A stretch of DNA of 64,000 nucleotides from an uncultured Bacilli bacterium (GTDB taxonomy: Bacteria; Bacillota_I; Bacilli_A; RF39; UBA660): assembly GCA_934101185.1 (NCBI GenBank), contig CAKOQD010000001.1, forward strand, positions 62,001 through 126,000, given 5' to 3'. Below, one piece after another: positions 62,684 to 64,000 of the stretch. Both the position numbers and the translations under genes were made by a program. The notes beneath the pieces were generated by a model. That model was given only the letters and a program-made list of their open reading frames with translations. It was not told the DNA's origin and did not search any database. The first letter of the stretch is position 1. Each line of letters opens with the position of its first letter.

Positions 62684-63786
62684 TTTCCTAAAACAATTTC
62701 CTTAGTAACACTCTTACCATTTCTAATAAATGTAATAGATACTTTATCCCCTGCTTTATGTTTATAAAGTTCATACCTTAAGTATGCAATATTATCAGTA
62801 GAATTGCCACCAAGTTTGGTGATAACGTCACCCTTTACTAAAACACCATTAACACAAGAATCTTTCTCAACTTCTGCAACAACTACTCCAGTATCAACCG
62901 AAGTACTAATATCAATATCAAAATATCTTGAATAAGACGCATCACTTGCATTATACATTCTAATACCTAAATAAGGTCTTTCAATAGCCTTACCACTTTC
63001 AAAAACAGAAATATTAGAAATTACATCCTCAATTGGAAGAGCAAACCCCATTCCTTCAATTTCGCTTTTAACAATCTTTAAAGAATTAATACCAATTACT
63101 TTTCCGTTTGAATCAACCAAAGGACCTCCACTATTACCAGGATTAATTGATGCATCAGTTTGTAAAACCTTTAAAACATAATCATCAACATTACTATTTG
63201 ATGATGAAAGTGATAAACTAACAAGTCTATCTTTACCAGATAATATTCCACGTGTTACTGTACCTCTATATTGATAATCAACCGGAGTACCAACAGTAAA
63301 CACAGTATCACCTAAACGAACCTTAGAACTCTCTCCTATTTCAGCAACTTTTAATACATCAGAAGAATTAATCTTTAATACCGCAACATCTAAGTATTCA
63401 TCACCACCAACATAAGAAGCATTAATAACCTTATCATCACTTCTTACAACCTTAAGCGAAGTATTACCACTAACAACATGATAATTAGTAAGAATATAAC
63501 CATTCTTAGAATCAATCTTATATGCAAAACCAGTTCCAGTCGAATACAACTTATTATTCTTATAATTTTGTACCAAGAACACAGCTTTATAAACCTTATC
63601 AACAGCATCCGCTATACCCTTATCAGTAACAGTAACCTTATTTTCACACCCAGTATAACATGTACCATTATTTGAAGTATTAACAGTAAAAAGCTCATCT
63701 TTATAAACATATATACCACCAACAGTAACAAATATACCAAGTAAAAATATTAAAATATAACTAAGCATTTTCTTATCATTATTCAT
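62671..63786 (-). CDS. HtrA/DegP-like membrane serine protease with PDZ domain
   Basis: The protein has 371 residues. An N-terminal anchor (about 8-27) is followed by two cysteines (CYTGC) and a trypsin-like domain with His103 (LTNYHVVSG), Asp133 (YLDVAVLKI) and Ser219 (NPGNSGGPLV). The C-terminal PDZ has RPYLGIRMYN and NGVLVKGDVITKLGG. It degrades misfolded proteins outside the membrane. Its ATG directly follows the TAG stop of an upstream Abi-family gene, so expression is coupled to that gene. Confidence 0.93.
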   Translation of the reverse strand: MNNDKKMLSYILIFLLGIFVTVGGIYVYKDELFTVNTSNNGTCYTGCENKVTVTDKGIADAVDKVYKAVFLVQNYKNNKLYSTGTGFAYKIDSKNGYILTNYHVVSGNTSLKVVRSDDKVINASYVGGDEYLDVAVLKINSSDVLKVAEIGESSKVRLGDTVFTVGTPVDYQYRGTVTRGILSGKDRLVSLSLSSSNSNVDDYVLKVLQTDASINPGNSGGPLVDSNGKVIGINSLKIVKSEIEGMGFALPIEDVISNISVFESGKAIERPYLGIRMYNASDASYSRYFDIDISTSVDTGVVVAEVEKDSCVNGVLVKGDVITKLGGNSTDNIAYLRYELYKHKAGDKVSITFIRNGKSVTKEIVLGKLKG

Positions 63787-64000
63787 CTAAAACAACTCCT
63801 TTTTCTCTATATCAACAATATCCATATAATTATTAGGAAATCCCATCCTATCAAGAACCTTATCAATAGGAATACTCCTTAAATTAAACTCTAAATTACT
63901 AATCGCTTTATCAACCTCATTAATCATATCCTTAACTTCATTATCCTTAAGCAAAGACTTTAAAATTATAACAAGAGCATATAAATCATTCTTACCATAT
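63787..64000 (-). CDS. Abi-family (abortive infection, AbiD/F-like) protein, C-terminal part
   Basis: The last 70 codons are visible and run off the right edge. They read YGKNDLYALVIILKSLLKD, then KAISNLEFNLRSIPIDKVLD and RMGFPNNYMDI. This ending (K-N-D-L-Y/F-A...LK.LL, then I..VL..MGFP.NW) is typical of the Abi_2 family, which includes AbiD/AbiF phage-exclusion proteins. The protein itself is not proven to confer defence. The stop codon touches the ATG of the HtrA gene. Confidence 0.75.
   Translation of the reverse strand, partial: YGKNDLYALVIILKSLLKDNEVKDMINEVDKAISNLEFNLRSIPIDKVLDRMGFPNNYMDIVDIEKKELF

Noticed and set aside
1..64000. CRISPR array, insertion sequence or complete prophage
   Set aside because: No regularly spaced direct repeats, no transposase other than an Rpn-like nuclease gene, and no phage structural genes were seen.

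Overview
The window is AT-rich DNA from a low-GC, Gram-positive bacterium. Sporulation genes resembling Bacillus gerE, gerM, spoIIIAH, spoIVFA and spoIVFB, TasA/SipW-type secretion, ClpB under a CIRCE operator, pyruvate phosphate dikinase and rubrerythrin together point to a spore-forming, probably anaerobic, gut-type Bacilli/Erysipelotrichia-like Firmicute. The exact lineage is an inference. The code is standard: UGG is tryptophan and TGA is used as a stop.

Bases 1-6200: the end of a SleB/CwlJ-like spore cortex hydrolase and tRNA-Trp. An accessory patch follows: a small Fic protein, a 1447-residue protein of unknown function with three ~145-residue repeats and a C-terminal nucleotidyltransferase core, a decayed reverse-strand gene, and tRNA-Cys. 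Bases 6200-15200: ppdK, a LiaF-like/DUF4097 pair, then a seven-gene operon in which two SipW-type signal peptidases are interleaved with TasA-like secreted proteins. Bases 15300-18000: three tRNAs, an HD protein, and gerM, gerE (with a sigmaK-like promoter) and spoIIIAH.

Bases 18000-20600 hold what I consider the best candidate for an unusual system: a large surface protein whose last ~45 residues form a C-type-lectin/FGE-like domain encoded by an abrupt GC-rich block of C-ending codons. A stop codon inside a GAA-loop hairpin follows. This is the signature of a diversity-generating retroelement (DGR) variable region. No reverse transcriptase or template repeat is visible in the window.

Bases 20600-27600: a cadherin-like-repeat membrane protein, a GHL10 hydrolase, and the Bacillus-like order SPOR protein-radC-mreC-mreD-spoIVFA-spoIVFB. 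Bases 27600-30100: three tandem membrane-anchored paralogs with near-identical promoters and terminators. Bases 30000-39700: a short SMC, gmk, a nuclease, rnhC, an Rpn-like protein and parC. Bases 39700-41700: an accessory Bro-N plus membrane/PD-(D/E)XK-like gene pair. Bases 41700-50900: a LysM protein with a degenerate amidase domain, a nitroreductase, small membrane proteins, a MacB-like ABC transporter, a promoter-driven hairpin-rich RNA locus, TspO, TruA and an SDR.

Bases 50900-64000: a FemX-like ligase, a DUF368/flippase-like lipid carrier pair, a four-gene thiol-redox operon with a cysteine desulfurase, an XRE regulator, MscL, ClpB lacking its N-domain, rubrerythrin, GlmS, and an HtrA protease abutting an Abi-family gene that runs off the end. 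Most genes lie on the minus strand, whose mRNA-sense sequence is G/T-rich, which suggests that the minus strand is the leading strand.
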